Source of the DNA: an uncultured Clostridia bacterium | GTDB taxonomy: Bacteria > Bacillota > Clostridia > TANB77 > CAG-508 | Length of the DNA: 64,000 nt | Direction of reading: 5' to 3' | Assembly: GCA_948530865.1 (NCBI GenBank) | Contig: CAOTKV010000001.1 | Span: forward strand, 310,001 to 374,000 | Shown here: positions 44,349 through 53,714 of the stretch, in pieces | How positions within the stretch are numbered: the stretch's first letter is position 1 | How the letters are laid out: every line of letters begins with the position of its first letter | The notes under the pieces: generated by a model | Told to the model about the DNA's origin: nothing | What the model saw: only the letters and a program-made list of their open reading frames with translations | The model's database searches: none | Made by a program: the position numbers and the translations under genes

Positions 44349-45417
44349 AATTAATTTTTGAAACTATGTAATTATTTTGAGTAAGAATAATATATCCTTT
44401 TTCTTGTTCTTCAAAAGAACTGAACACAATATTAAGTGCTCCATCTATTGTTTCTCTATTATTTACTATTCCTATATTTTTAATACTAATATTTTTATCA
44501 GCTAATATATTTGCAATTTTTGCTATTGCTCCACTTTCATCTTTTATTGTTATATTTAATGTTGGAAGAGCTTGTCCATTTACCTTTTTATTTATAAAAC
44601 TGTCTCTGTATTTTTTTGAAGAATCAAAAAAGTTGTATACATTTTTTGAGTTATTTATATTGTCTTTAATTTCATTTAATGTTTGGATATATTTTTCTAG
44701 TATAGGTATTATTTCTTTTTTATTTTCGCTACAAATATGCATCCACATTGTTGGATCTGATGATGCAATTCTTGTTATATCTTTAAATCCACCTGCTGCT
44801 AATGTTTTCAGGTTTTCTTTTTCATCATCTAAATCTTTTACTAGATTTACAAGTCCAGCAGCAATTACATATGGAACATGACTTATTGCTGCTACAATAT
44901 AATCATGCTTTTCAGGTTCTACTGTAACTGGGATTGCTTTTAATTCTTTCACAATTGTTTCTACCTTTTTTGTTGCTTCGATATTACTATTTTTTGTTAT
45001 TATATAGTATGTGTTTTCAAAAAGATAATTATTTGATGTATTATACCCTGTTCTTTCTGAGCCAACCATTGGATGACCACCAACAAAATTTACATCTATT
45101 TTTTCTAATGCTTGAATTATGCTATTTTTTGTACTTCCAATATCAGTTATTATGCAATCTTTTTTTATTATATATTTCAACCTGTTTGCATATTCTGAAA
45201 TAAATCCAACAGGAGTGCATAAAAATATTATGTCTGTATCTTTAAAGTCTTCTAAATTTGTAGTATATTCTGTTATTGAGTTGTCTTTTTTTGCTTGTTT
45301 TAATGACTCAATATTATTATCAAATGCTATAATTGAACAAATTTTTGAAGAGGTTATTAAAGTTTTAGCAATACAGCCACCCATAAATCCAAGTCCTATA
45401 ATTCCTATTTTATACAT
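44347..45417 (-). CDS. tyrA: Prephenate dehydrogenase with ACT domain
   Basis: This 356-residue NAD-dependent enzyme converts prephenate to 4-hydroxyphenylpyruvate in tyrosine synthesis. The Rossmann motif is IGIIGLGFMGGCIAKTL at the N-terminus, and the substrate-binding region has FVGGHPMVGSERTGY (about residues 112-126) and AISHVPYVIAAGLV. The C-terminal ACT domain (about 283-356; LNITIKDESGAIAKIANILADKNISIKNIGI) probably mediates tyrosine feedback. It is a monofunctional Firmicute form without a chorismate mutase domain. It has no linked aromatic pathway genes and seems to be transcribed alone. Confidence 0.93.
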   Translation of the reverse strand: MYKIGIIGLGFMGGCIAKTLITSSKICSIIAFDNNIESLKQAKKDNSITEYTTNLEDFKDTDIIFLCTPVGFISEYANRLKYIIKKDCIITDIGSTKNSIIQALEKIDVNFVGGHPMVGSERTGYNTSNNYLFENTYYIITKNSNIEATKKVETIVKELKAIPVTVEPEKHDYIVAAISHVPYVIAAGLVNLVKDLDDEKENLKTLAAGGFKDITRIASSDPTMWMHICSENKKEIIPILEKYIQTLNEIKDNINNSKNVYNFFDSSKKYRDSFINKKVNGQALPTLNITIKDESGAIAKIANILADKNISIKNIGIVNNRETIDGALNIVFSSFEEQEKGYIILTQNNYIVSKIN

Positions 45418-45483
45418 TTTATCACCTTCATTTTTATAAATTTTAAATATTATATCAGAATTTATATTTATAATAAATATAAA

Positions 45484-45510
45484 ATGGTAAGATAATTTCT
45501 ATCTTACCAC
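45484..45510 (-). terminator. Hairpin after the GH25 gene
   Basis: GGTAAGATA pairs with TATCTTACC (45486-45494 with 45500-45508), followed on the minus strand by a short, mixed T-rich tract. Confidence 0.55.
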
Positions 45511-45517
45511 CAATATT

Positions 45518-46564
45518 TTAATTATTTATTCGTAAAACTTCTCCTACATAGATTAAGTTTACGTTTTGTATGTGATTAAGTTCTGCAATTTTTTGCACAG
45601 TAGTATCAAATTTTAATGCAAGTTCGCTTAATGTATCTCCTCTTTCAACAGTATAATGTATATGATTTGTATCATATAGTACTTCATTATTAGGATTACT
45701 ATTTATAGGTACTTTAATTTCTTCTCCAGGATATATTAAATTTGGGGTTTTAATATTATTTAAAATAACTAATTCTTTTACAGTAGTACCATATTTTAAA
45801 GCAATTCCACTAAGAGTATCTCCAGATTTTACAATATAGCTTGCATCATGATTATAATTTTTTGAATCTCCAGTTTGTTTAATTTGATAAGTGTCATCTA
45901 ATAATATTTCATTTGTAAATTTATCTTTATCTACAAATCCTCTAATTCCTGCAACTTCTCCACGACTTGTATATTGAAAACCATCGCAATAGTCCCAGTT
46001 ACTTTCTCCAGGCATTTCTACTCCATATTCTGCAATCCATAAGGGATAATTTTGAGCAAGTTCTTTACTGAAAATATTTCTTGCATCATATGCATCACTA
46101 TAAATAATAACATCTTTTCCTGTAATTTCTTTAACTTTTTCTAAAAAGGCTCTTGAAATATTATTAATTTCAGAAACTGTTAAGTTTCCAAATACTTCAA
46201 AATCCATAGCTAATTTGCAATCTGCATTTGTATTAGATATTACAGAACAAAAGAATTCAGCTTGCCTTATAGCTTCTTCTTTACTTCTTGCAGTTAAGAA
46301 ATGATAAAATCCTACTTTTAAACCATTAACTTTTGCATTATTATAATTTATCTTAAAATATGAATCTATTATGTTTTCTCCTTGGCTCGATTTTATATAA
46401 ACAATATCAATTCCACTATTTTTTACTTGAGTATAGTTTATAGAACCTTGCCAATTACTAACATCTATTCCATCATAGAACTGATTTCCAGATAGAGTTG
46501 TAGCAAAAGAAGTTAATGGTAAAAAAGTTAGTAATAATGTAATAATAAAAGTTTTAAGTTTCAT
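45518..46564 (-). CDS. Secreted GH25 muramidase with two LysM domains
   Basis: The start is the ATG at 46564 (MKLKTFIITLLL), since the upstream TTGGAGG is the ribosome binding site. This gives 348 residues. A signal peptide occupies about residues 1-22. The GH25 lysozyme domain follows (about 28-230), with YDGIDVSNWQGSINYTQVKNSG and the catalytic D-x-E in LAMDFEVFG, plus PLWIAEYG. Two LysM peptidoglycan-binding repeats end the protein: YIVKSGDTLSGIALKYGTTVKELVILN and YTVERGDTLSELALKFDTTVQKIAELN. It cleaves the MurNAc-GlcNAc bond, probably in cell-wall remodelling. Confidence 0.92.
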   Translation of the reverse strand: MKLKTFIITLLLTFLPLTSFATTLSGNQFYDGIDVSNWQGSINYTQVKNSGIDIVYIKSSQGENIIDSYFKINYNNAKVNGLKVGFYHFLTARSKEEAIRQAEFFCSVISNTNADCKLAMDFEVFGNLTVSEINNISRAFLEKVKEITGKDVIIYSDAYDARNIFSKELAQNYPLWIAEYGVEMPGESNWDYCDGFQYTSRGEVAGIRGFVDKDKFTNEILLDDTYQIKQTGDSKNYNHDASYIVKSGDTLSGIALKYGTTVKELVILNNIKTPNLIYPGEEIKVPINSNPNNEVLYDTNHIHYTVERGDTLSELALKFDTTVQKIAELNHIQNVNLIYVGEVLRINN

Positions 46565-46628
46565 CTTTACCTCCAATCTAGTATTTTTCTATAATATGAA
46601 TGGTAAAGTATTTTTGAAACTTGTAAAT

Positions 46629-47081
46629 TTATTTATCTTCAATAATTAATTGGTAACCATTTTCTCTATCTTCTTCAATATCTTTAGCTGTAATTTTTAG
46701 ATGTTCTTGTTCTAAATTATCTATATTAACTATTGTATCTATTTGCTCTTCTCCATCTTCTGACATAAGTGTATATGTTACTGTATTATCTCCATTTGAC
46801 ATTTTTTCTTCTTTCATTTCTGTAAGTTTATATTTACTTTTATCATAATCAATTGTAATTATTTCTTTATATTTTTCTTTAATATCTTCTACTAATTTTC
46901 CTTCTGTTGCTGCATTTACAGTTAGAAAACTTCCAGATAATAAGATTATAGTTGTTGCACATAATGAGATAATTTGCTTTCTTTTACTTATTTTCATGGC
47001 ATACTCCTTTTCTAAATTAGATACAACTATTTTATTTCTGACATTTTTTAATATTTTATTATTCAATTCATTATTTTCCAT
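46629..47081 (-). CDS. Putative membrane anti-sigma factor
   Basis: This 150-residue protein has a cytoplasmic helical N-terminus (about residues 1-35), one membrane helix (about 36-57, IISLCATTIILLSGSFLTV) and an extracellular domain of about 90 residues rich in Glu and Asp. Its start overlaps the end of the ECF sigma gene by 11 bases, so the two are co-translated. This topology and linkage is typical of anti-sigma factors that hold an ECF sigma at the membrane until a signal is sensed outside. No zinc-binding anti-sigma motif (H-x3-C-x2-C) is present, so the family differs from ZAS-type proteins. Confidence 0.65.
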   Translation of the reverse strand: MENNELNNKILKNVRNKIVVSNLEKEYAMKISKRKQIISLCATTIILLSGSFLTVNAATEGKLVEDIKEKYKEIITIDYDKSKYKLTEMKEEKMSNGDNTVTYTLMSEDGEEQIDTIVNIDNLEQEHLKITAKDIEEDRENGYQLIIEDK

Positions 47082-47622
47082 AGCTGTACCCTCTTTCTTT
47101 CAATTTCTTTCTTACAGATTTTCTTAATCTATGTAAAATTACTTTTACTTTTCCTTCTGAAATATTGAGCTCTTTCGAAATTTCTTTTATTTTCTCAGAT
47201 TTGTAATAAAATTTTATAAATATTTCTTTTTCTTCTTCTTTCATATTATCTAAAGTTTCAGATATAATTTTGCTTTTCTCATTTTCTTCCACTAATGTAT
47301 TTATATCTATTGAATTAGTAAGTTCATTTTCATAGTATTCTATATTTTCAATGGTATGATATATATATATACTTCTATACTTCTTTTTTATTAAGTTTTT
47401 AGTTATTCCAACTAAGTAAGGTTTTATTTTTATATTTTTGTCTACTTTTTGATAATTTTTCCATATAACCATAAATACATCAGATAATACTTCTTCAATA
47501 TCTTCTTTATTACTTATATAGTTTTTTACTATAGTATAAATATATGGATTATATGTTTGTATTACAAGTTCAATATTAAAATTATTATTGTTTTGAAAAT
47601 CTGCGATTGTTTTATTATCCAA
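47071..47622 (-). CDS. ECF-type RNA polymerase sigma factor
   Basis: This 183-residue sigma-70 family protein has region 2 (about residues 20-80; YIYTIVKNYISNKEDIEEVLSDVFMVIWKNY) and region 4 with the helix-turn-helix KIKEISKELNISEGKVKVILHRLRKSVRKKL (about 140-172). Regions 1 and 3 are absent, as in ECF sigmas. The first codon is TTG, with AAGGAG about 12 bases upstream and no better ATG. It is followed by an overlapping gene for a membrane protein that is probably its anti-sigma. Its regulon may include neighbouring surface-protein genes (inference). Confidence 0.88.
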   Translation of the reverse strand: MDNKTIADFQNNNNFNIELVIQTYNPYIYTIVKNYISNKEDIEEVLSDVFMVIWKNYQKVDKNIKIKPYLVGITKNLIKKKYRSIYIYHTIENIEYYENELTNSIDINTLVEENEKSKIISETLDNMKEEEKEIFIKFYYKSEKIKEISKELNISEGKVKVILHRLRKSVRKKLKERGYSYGK

Positions 47623-47691
47623 TTTAGATCTAAACTCCTTTTATAAAAAGTACTTTCATTTATATAATACCATTTTTTTTTAAAAGGTTAC

Positions 47692-47733
47692 AAAAAAACT
47701 AGAAATTAGGTTATTTCTAATTTCTAGTTTTTT
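47692..47733 (-). terminator. Terminator of the cohesin-anchor gene
   Basis: A perfect 15-bp stem (47695-47709 with 47717-47731) has a 7-base loop and T runs on both flanks, so it can work in both directions. Confidence 0.8.
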
Positions 47734-47750
47734 ATATAGCTATAATGGTT

Positions 47751-48608
47751 TTATTTTATGATATTATTTTTTGTAGCTTTGCTATTTATTATTCTAATTC
47801 TAACATATAATATTATTGCAATAATAACTAATATACCAATTATTCCAAATACTATTGCATTAGATCCTGCTTTTGGTAAAACACCATCTTTTATATTATC
47901 AGAAGTGTTTGTAGTAACTTTTATATTAGTACTATTGTTAGATGCATTACTATTTGGTTTATTACTACTATTATTATTATTGTTATTATTGTTGTTATTG
48001 TTGCTATTGTTATTACCATTGTTGCCATTATTATTAGTTGTATTATTAGAAGAAGTATTATTAACAGCAGTAGTATTATTATTTGTTGTAGTATTGTTAA
48101 CAGATGTGTTTGTAGAAGGTTTGTCATCTGGAGTATTTGGACTTCCATTTTTTACTTTGACATTTGTTCTTATAGCATCTAATCTTACTTCATCTTTTCC
48201 ATTTGAAGCAGCTATATCACTTACTGTTATTGTAAGATTTTCTTTACTTTGTTCTTTTACTTTAAAAAAGATTTTAAACATTACTTCATCAGTTGTTCCA
48301 TAATCATCTCTATCAGTAGCAAATTTTCCATTATCCTCATTATAAGAAGGACGTGCCCATTTGCTTTCACCTTCTAATTTCACTAATTCTAAACTATCTC
48401 TATCATATTCTATTTTTCCGCCTAAAGCAATAAGTCCTTTATCCATTTGAATATTAGATAGTTTTACATCTACTGTAAATTCTTCTCCTTTACTTACTTC
48501 ATTTTTTGAAGACTGTAAAGACATTTCAAAAGTAGAAGTAGCATATACATTAATTACCATACTTATTGTTATTAATAAAATCAAACTTAAAACTATTATT
48601 TTTTTCAT
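47751..48608 (-). CDS. Surface-anchored single-cohesin protein
   Basis: This 285-residue protein has a signal peptide (about 1-23), one cohesin-type domain (about 26-150; VSKGEEFTVDVKLSNIQMDKGLIALGGKIEYDRDSLE..., ending ...ITVSDIAASNGKDEVRLDAIRTNVKVK), a Thr/Asn/Ser low-complexity linker (about 155-235), then LPKAGSN followed by a hydrophobic helix and a basic tail. The LPKAG motif resembles a sortase signal variant, and the helix could also anchor it directly. Cohesins bind dockerins, and the next gene upstream encodes a dockerin-bearing protein, so this may be its cell-wall receptor. The linker is encoded by a nearly pure AAT/AAC trinucleotide tract that may vary in length. Confidence 0.8.
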   Translation of the reverse strand: MKKIIVLSLILLITISMVINVYATSTFEMSLQSSKNEVSKGEEFTVDVKLSNIQMDKGLIALGGKIEYDRDSLELVKLEGESKWARPSYNEDNGKFATDRDDYGTTDEVMFKIFFKVKEQSKENLTITVSDIAASNGKDEVRLDAIRTNVKVKNGSPNTPDDKPSTNTSVNNTTTNNNTTAVNNTSSNNTTNNNGNNGNNNSNNNNNNNNNNNSSNKPNSNASNNSTNIKVTTNTSDNIKDGVLPKAGSNAIVFGIIGILVIIAIILYVRIRIINSKATKNNIIK

Positions 48609-48622
48609 TATATCTCCTTTTA

Positions 48623-51600
48623 TTAATCTTCGATTAATATTAATTTTATTTGAGCTACATCTGTTATTGTTATTTCATTATCATAATTCATATCTGCTGC
48701 TTTTAAACTAGCTCCTGATAATAATTCTTTTTCAATATAATGTAATTTTAATTGAGCCAAATCTGTTATTGTTATTTCACCATTTTGATCAATATCACCA
48801 GTTACTACTAATGTAAGATGATATGTTTCTCCAACATCTACTGTCATACCTGTTGCTATAATATCATTATCTTGAAGTATATTTCCTGATTTATCTTTTA
48901 TTATTACATTTGGATATGCATCAACATTAGCTTTAAATTCACTAACTGTTGTTCCAGCAGGAATTTTTGTTACATATTCATCTCCAATAACATATACTTC
49001 TGAAGTAAATCTATCTTCTTCTTGTTTTACTTTTTCAATTTCTATATTGATTTCAGCATTTTTTGAAGAAATATCGTTTACAGCATTACTTGCAACAATA
49101 TCTTTTACTTTTATAACTGTATTTGTAGTTTCTTCAATTGTTTCTTTTGCCTTAAATTTTATTGTAAATATAGTAGAATCATTTGATACATAATTATTAT
49201 TATCTGTTATAAACTTGAAGTTTTGATCATTAAATCCACCTTGGATATCCCAACCATTTTGACTTGTTATATCAATTCTTTCTAGAACATTAGTGTCATA
49301 ATCAAGTTGACCACCTATAGCAATTAATCCTCTATCAATATTTTTTAAATCATGAATATTTACATCAACTGAGAATTCATCTCCTGGATGGATTGTTTTG
49401 TTTTCAGATTTTACAATTGAAGTTGAGAATTCTGCAGTATTAACATTTGGAAGTACTGGATCTGGTAAAGCTGGTGGTTCTACTACAGTTTCTTGTCTTT
49501 CTGCTTCTTTTTGTATTACTTCTTTGGCAACGAAAGTTGCTTGAATTATATTATCTTCATTTACTATATCTTCATAATTTACAGTAACATCCATTGAATC
49601 TTTGTTTGTTACTTCTATTTCTTTACCACAAATATTTATAGTTTCAATTTCATATCCTTCATTTGGAACTATATTAAGATTTGCAGATTCGTTTTCTTTT
49701 AATGTAATAATATTTCCTTCATCTCTATTAGCACCATTTATTTGACCACCATCTACAGCGGATACTATAACAGATTTATCTTGTGGAACTGTACCATCAT
49801 TTTCTACAACTGCTATTGCAAATGGGCTGAATGAATCACATGTAACAACTAAACCATATTTTGTTACTACACAAGGAATTTCTTCAACTCCTGTAACATT
49901 TCCAGCGTCATCTCTTTTGAAATGATAAGCTTTAAATGTAACTCCAGCATCATCTGGACCATATCCTGCTGGGAATCCAAGAGATAATCTTAGTTTATGT
50001 CCTGTTTTTACAACATATTTTTTACATACATTTAATGAAATATTGTATGTTTCACTTGTAATTAATTCTTGATTGTCTAATTGTTCTTCCATTAAATTAT
50101 TCATTGAGTCTTTTTCTGCTTGGGTTGTTCTTGTTGTTACTAAAGCTATTCTGCTTTTTAATTTTTCAGATACTGGTTGCCCATCACTTGTTTGCCATCC
50201 ATTTAATGATAAATCTTCATTTTCAAGAAGTGTTGGTCTAGCAAATACATTCCAGCTTTTTGCTGCATTCATACTATAAGAACATGCTATTAAATTATAG
50301 GCTCCATAAGAGATGTAATTTGGTTCTTTATTACTATTTTTTCCTACTAAACCTGTTATATAAATTCTATATATAGCATCGTCATCTGCAAACATTTTAC
50401 TAAATGTTAAATCAAATGTTATTCTATTTTTTCCATCAAAAGTAAAGTTTTCTATTTTTGATTCAGCAACACCTGTTGCTCCTGTTGATTCCATTCTATA
50501 ACCAGCTTCTGTTGCTCCGTCTGCTAATACTAAATCATCAGTATAAGTAACATCAACATGGTAAGTAGGTCCTACTGTAAGTGATGCTGTTGCTACTGGT
50601 GTTTGATGTTTTATATATGGAGGAGCTTTATATGTTCCATTTGGGTTATATAGTTTTCCTGATTCAGCTACAAAATCACTTTCATCACCTTGATAAGTGT
50701 ATCCTGCTAATCCTTCTGATGGTTCTAATGTTGTTACTGCAAATTCCATATATTCTGAATTTGGAACTGATATATATATGTGATCTCCATAATCTTTAAA
50801 TGCACCTGGTGCATATAGTTCTGGGTTCATATATCCCCATTTACCTTCAATCCAAACATCATCACTAGGTTTGTATTCATGATATTTAATTAATATATAT
50901 TTTCCTTCTTTAGCTGCTTCTGCATAACCTTTATTGTTATAGCTAATATAAAAGTCTCCTGCATTGTATTCTTCTGTCTCTGTTCCTTCTTGTTTAAATT
51001 TTACTAATAAACCATTTACATTTGTCACATTGTCAATACCATAATCATCTACATTTAATTCAGGATATTTAAAAGTATAATTTCCTGCTGCTTCTACTGT
51101 TTCTATAGGAGTATGTTCTATGTTCATAGTTTCTGTTCCAACCATACAATATCTTGTATTTTCGAAACCTTCTTGTATGTCACTACCTGGTATAAAGTCT
51201 GGATGTGTTGGATCCATAGTAGTATCACGTAAAAATGGATCATCTAATGTTGCATCTATTGCATACCAAACTTTTTCTGTGCTTCTTGCAAGTGTTTCCT
51301 TTTCTATTTCTACATAATTCCACATATGAGGAACAGCTGCTGCACCATCAGATTGATGAGTTCCTTGTACTAAAATTGAATTAATTCCTACTTTATCTAA
51401 AATAGTTTTTAAAGATCTTGCATATCCTTCACATACAGCTTCTTTTTTTACAAGAGCTCCATAAGGTGTTCCTAAAAATCCTTCATTTCCTTCTACACAA
51501 TCACTTTCTAATCTATAACCTGTATTATTAATTATTTCATTATGTGCTAATTTAATTTGTTGTACTGTTCTATCTTGATTTTCATTAACTTCAATATTAT

Positions 51601-52117
51601 TAACTTTATCTACAATTTCATTTACCTTTGTGTCGAATTCGCTAATTGCGTTTTCTACTTGTTCTACATTATTAAATCCTGAAATATAATAGTTTGAATG
51701 TCTTCCAGAACCAATATATGCATGATATTTATTGTTTGCATCTTTTGTTGTTCTAATTGTTAATATTTGGAAATTTACATAAAAAATTTCAGGATAGTCT
51801 GCATAGAAAGCATATCTTGCTGCATTCATCGCTGAAATTAAATTTGAATTTCCTTTTTCATATTCTTTTACTTGTTCTTCTGTTAAAAGACCATTTTCTA
51901 CAAGATCATAGTCTTGTGTTCCTGTTTTTAATATACCTTCAGTATACATATTATATAATGCTTCATAAATTATTTTTGATTCAGAATTAAGTTGGTCATA
52001 ATGAAATTTTCCTTCATTTTCTGTTGCATAAGAAAAATTATTAAATGCAATCCAACTAATTTGTGAAACAAAAAATGTAATAAGTAATAAAATAACTGCT
52101 ATTTTTTTTAATTTCAT
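48623..52117 (-). CDS. Secreted transglutaminase-like protein with cohesin and dockerin
   Basis: The start is the ATG at 52117 (MKLKKIAVILLL), preceded by GAGAGGA, giving 1164 residues. A signal peptide is at about 1-30. A transglutaminase-like core lies at about 180-285, with Cys in KEAVCEGYARSLKTILDKVG (about 228), His in VPHMWNYVEI (about 263) and Asp in WYAIDATLDDP. Several Ig-like beta regions follow. A cohesin-type domain spans about 889-1026. A type I dockerin with two calcium-binding repeats ends the protein (GDIDQNGEITITDLAQLKLHYI and ADMNYDNEITITDVAQIKLILI). It lies 14 bases upstream of the cohesin-anchor gene, so the pair is one operon. Confidence 0.85.
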   Translation of the reverse strand: MKLKKIAVILLLITFFVSQISWIAFNNFSYATENEGKFHYDQLNSESKIIYEALYNMYTEGILKTGTQDYDLVENGLLTEEQVKEYEKGNSNLISAMNAARYAFYADYPEIFYVNFQILTIRTTKDANNKYHAYIGSGRHSNYYISGFNNVEQVENAISEFDTKVNEIVDKVNNIEVNENQDRTVQQIKLAHNEIINNTGYRLESDCVEGNEGFLGTPYGALVKKEAVCEGYARSLKTILDKVGINSILVQGTHQSDGAAAVPHMWNYVEIEKETLARSTEKVWYAIDATLDDPFLRDTTMDPTHPDFIPGSDIQEGFENTRYCMVGTETMNIEHTPIETVEAAGNYTFKYPELNVDDYGIDNVTNVNGLLVKFKQEGTETEEYNAGDFYISYNNKGYAEAAKEGKYILIKYHEYKPSDDVWIEGKWGYMNPELYAPGAFKDYGDHIYISVPNSEYMEFAVTTLEPSEGLAGYTYQGDESDFVAESGKLYNPNGTYKAPPYIKHQTPVATASLTVGPTYHVDVTYTDDLVLADGATEAGYRMESTGATGVAESKIENFTFDGKNRITFDLTFSKMFADDDAIYRIYITGLVGKNSNKEPNYISYGAYNLIACSYSMNAAKSWNVFARPTLLENEDLSLNGWQTSDGQPVSEKLKSRIALVTTRTTQAEKDSMNNLMEEQLDNQELITSETYNISLNVCKKYVVKTGHKLRLSLGFPAGYGPDDAGVTFKAYHFKRDDAGNVTGVEEIPCVVTKYGLVVTCDSFSPFAIAVVENDGTVPQDKSVIVSAVDGGQINGANRDEGNIITLKENESANLNIVPNEGYEIETINICGKEIEVTNKDSMDVTVNYEDIVNEDNIIQATFVAKEVIQKEAERQETVVEPPALPDPVLPNVNTAEFSTSIVKSENKTIHPGDEFSVDVNIHDLKNIDRGLIAIGGQLDYDTNVLERIDITSQNGWDIQGGFNDQNFKFITDNNNYVSNDSTIFTIKFKAKETIEETTNTVIKVKDIVASNAVNDISSKNAEINIEIEKVKQEEDRFTSEVYVIGDEYVTKIPAGTTVSEFKANVDAYPNVIIKDKSGNILQDNDIIATGMTVDVGETYHLTLVVTGDIDQNGEITITDLAQLKLHYIEKELLSGASLKAADMNYDNEITITDVAQIKLILIED

Positions 52118-52184
52118 AAAATAAATTTCCTCTCTTTCATACATAATTTATTATTCATAGATAAACAGTATTATAACATTCTAT

Positions 52185-52213
52185 ATTATAGCATATATTG
52201 TTTATAAAGTCAA
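52185..52213 (-). promoter_or_regulatory. Predicted promoter of the transglutaminase-cohesin-dockerin operon
   Basis: On the minus strand TTGACT and TATAAT are 17 bases apart, about 70 bases upstream of the start codon at 52117. Confidence 0.65.
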
Positions 52214-52268
52214 CTTTTTCCAATAACTAATTACTTTAAAGTTTATATAGTGAAAAAATAGGCGTAAA

Positions 52269-52297
52269 TTGCATAAAAAAGCATTTTATGGTATAAT
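52269..52297 (+). promoter_or_regulatory. Predicted promoter of the 422-residue gene
   Basis: TTGCAT (52269-52274) and TATAAT (52292-52297) are 17 bases apart, 50 bases upstream of the ATG at 52347. Confidence 0.6.
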
Positions 52298-52346
52298 TAA
52301 AATAGTTGTAACAACAAAAAAATATTTCATAATAAAGGAGATCAGT

Positions 52347-53615
52347 ATGGACAACTACATCAAAAACATTATCGAGGCTGGTAAAGTCTACAGCATGAAT
52401 GATTTTCGCACTATTATGACAGATCGGATGGGCGGTTGGCGTAATCAGGATATAAGACTTGCATGGGAAGGCGATGGCAAAGATAGAGCAAGCATCTGTA
52501 TTTCGCCTGATGAAGCAGAGATTCTCTTTGAAAAAGGTTTACTGAAAAAGGTTCAGAGAGATTATAAAGACAAGTTATATATTCAAACTGTCTACTGTGA
52601 CATTAGAGAATTCGATGGCGCTATTGTTTGTGGGATGCTTTCTCCTAGCACTATTATGAGAAACAGCATTCGAGACTATGCAAAGAAAATGGGCTATATC
52701 ATTGATAAGCCTGTACCTGTCGAGATGTTTAATGGTACGAAATCATTAACATGTAATGAGAATGGAACATACAAGATTACATACAAGTGGTCTGATGAAG
52801 TACTTGGAAAATTTAATATGGAAACAGTTCGGCATTTTACACGACGCTTTTTTGACAGGGAATTTGCTGAAATTAAAGTTTGTTTTAAGAATAAAAAGTT
52901 CTACAAGTCCCCTATTTTAACTGTATCAGAAAAAGAGTTCAGTGTAGATAATCTGAGCGAAAAAGAAACTTTTAACAGGATTAGTATCGATGCATTTAGA
53001 GAGTATGATATTCAGGTTAAGCTTTTGAGTCCAACAATTGACAGAGTTAATCTTCTTAAAGCTCTTGTTTATATAGGATTCGCATGTGATTCCTGTCCTG
53101 AAAATATCCACATGAGATATGAGGAATCTCTTAAGACTACTAATTTATTTTTGAATCTTCCTCATGCACCATATACTCCAGTTCTTAGCCAAGAACGTAA
53201 AAGTGTGAAACTTCATTCTGGAACAGTAGTAAGCGTTCCTTCAATTTGTGGAAGCGAATACTATTACTATAAAATTGATATTCCCTATTCTGAAGGCGTT
53301 CGCTGTTTGATGAAGAACTTTGAAAGGTTGATGGAGGCAAAATATGAAAGAAAATTCTTTTATATAAGTTTTGAGCCATATTCAGAAAGAGTTGGATTTA
53401 TGGTTCTGAATGATGCAGTAGGACATTTTGGAAATCAGATTGAAGATGAGTTTGCAATATTGGACTATGCTATAACCATTCTGCAAAACATAGCAAATCT
53501 GAATTATCATCAACTGGTTAGAACAATGTTAGACTTTTTTGCATCAGATGTTACTGTTCCATATAAGGAAACGTTTGACTACTATTATAAGTGGCTTTAT
53601 GAGAACCTCAAGTAA
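52347..53615 (+). CDS. Uncharacterised 422-residue soluble protein
   Basis: The start is the ATG at 52347 (MDNYIKNIIEAGK), supported by AAAGGAG 8 bases upstream. The protein has no signal peptide or membrane helix. Notable segments are MNDFRTIMTDRMGGWRNQDIRLAWEGDGKDRASICISPDEAEILFEKGLL near the N-terminus and a Tyr/Phe-rich C-terminal third ending DYAITILQNIANLNYHQLVRTMLDFFASDV. Seven Cys are scattered without metal-knuckle spacing. I do not recognise the family. It is a plus-strand single gene with its own promoter and terminator among minus-strand genes, and its codon use is less AT-biased, like the Ter island and purC. Confidence 0.7.
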   Translation: MDNYIKNIIEAGKVYSMNDFRTIMTDRMGGWRNQDIRLAWEGDGKDRASICISPDEAEILFEKGLLKKVQRDYKDKLYIQTVYCDIREFDGAIVCGMLSPSTIMRNSIRDYAKKMGYIIDKPVPVEMFNGTKSLTCNENGTYKITYKWSDEVLGKFNMETVRHFTRRFFDREFAEIKVCFKNKKFYKSPILTVSEKEFSVDNLSEKETFNRISIDAFREYDIQVKLLSPTIDRVNLLKALVYIGFACDSCPENIHMRYEESLKTTNLFLNLPHAPYTPVLSQERKSVKLHSGTVVSVPSICGSEYYYYKIDIPYSEGVRCLMKNFERLMEAKYERKFFYISFEPYSERVGFMVLNDAVGHFGNQIEDEFAILDYAITILQNIANLNYHQLVRTMLDFFASDVTVPYKETFDYYYKWLYENLK

Positions 53616-53671
53616 GTAACTGATTTAACAATTGTATCCTTTATTTGATGTCGCTAATAAAATCGTATTTG

Positions 53672-53713
53672 CAAAAAAAGCGCCTATTCATTTTGAATAG
53701 GTGCTTTTTCATA
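53672..53713 (+). terminator. Bidirectional terminator between convergent genes
   Basis: AAAGCGCCTATTCA pairs with TGAATAGGTGCTTT (one G-U pair, three-base loop), with A run before and T run after. It serves the 422-residue gene and the convergent HD gene ending at 53715. Confidence 0.85.
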
Positions 53714-53714
53714 T

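Noticed and set aside
47758..48303. 181-codon open frame antisense to the cohesin-anchor gene
   Set aside because: Its poly-Leu translation is the shadow of the AAT-type repeat coding for Asn on the other strand.
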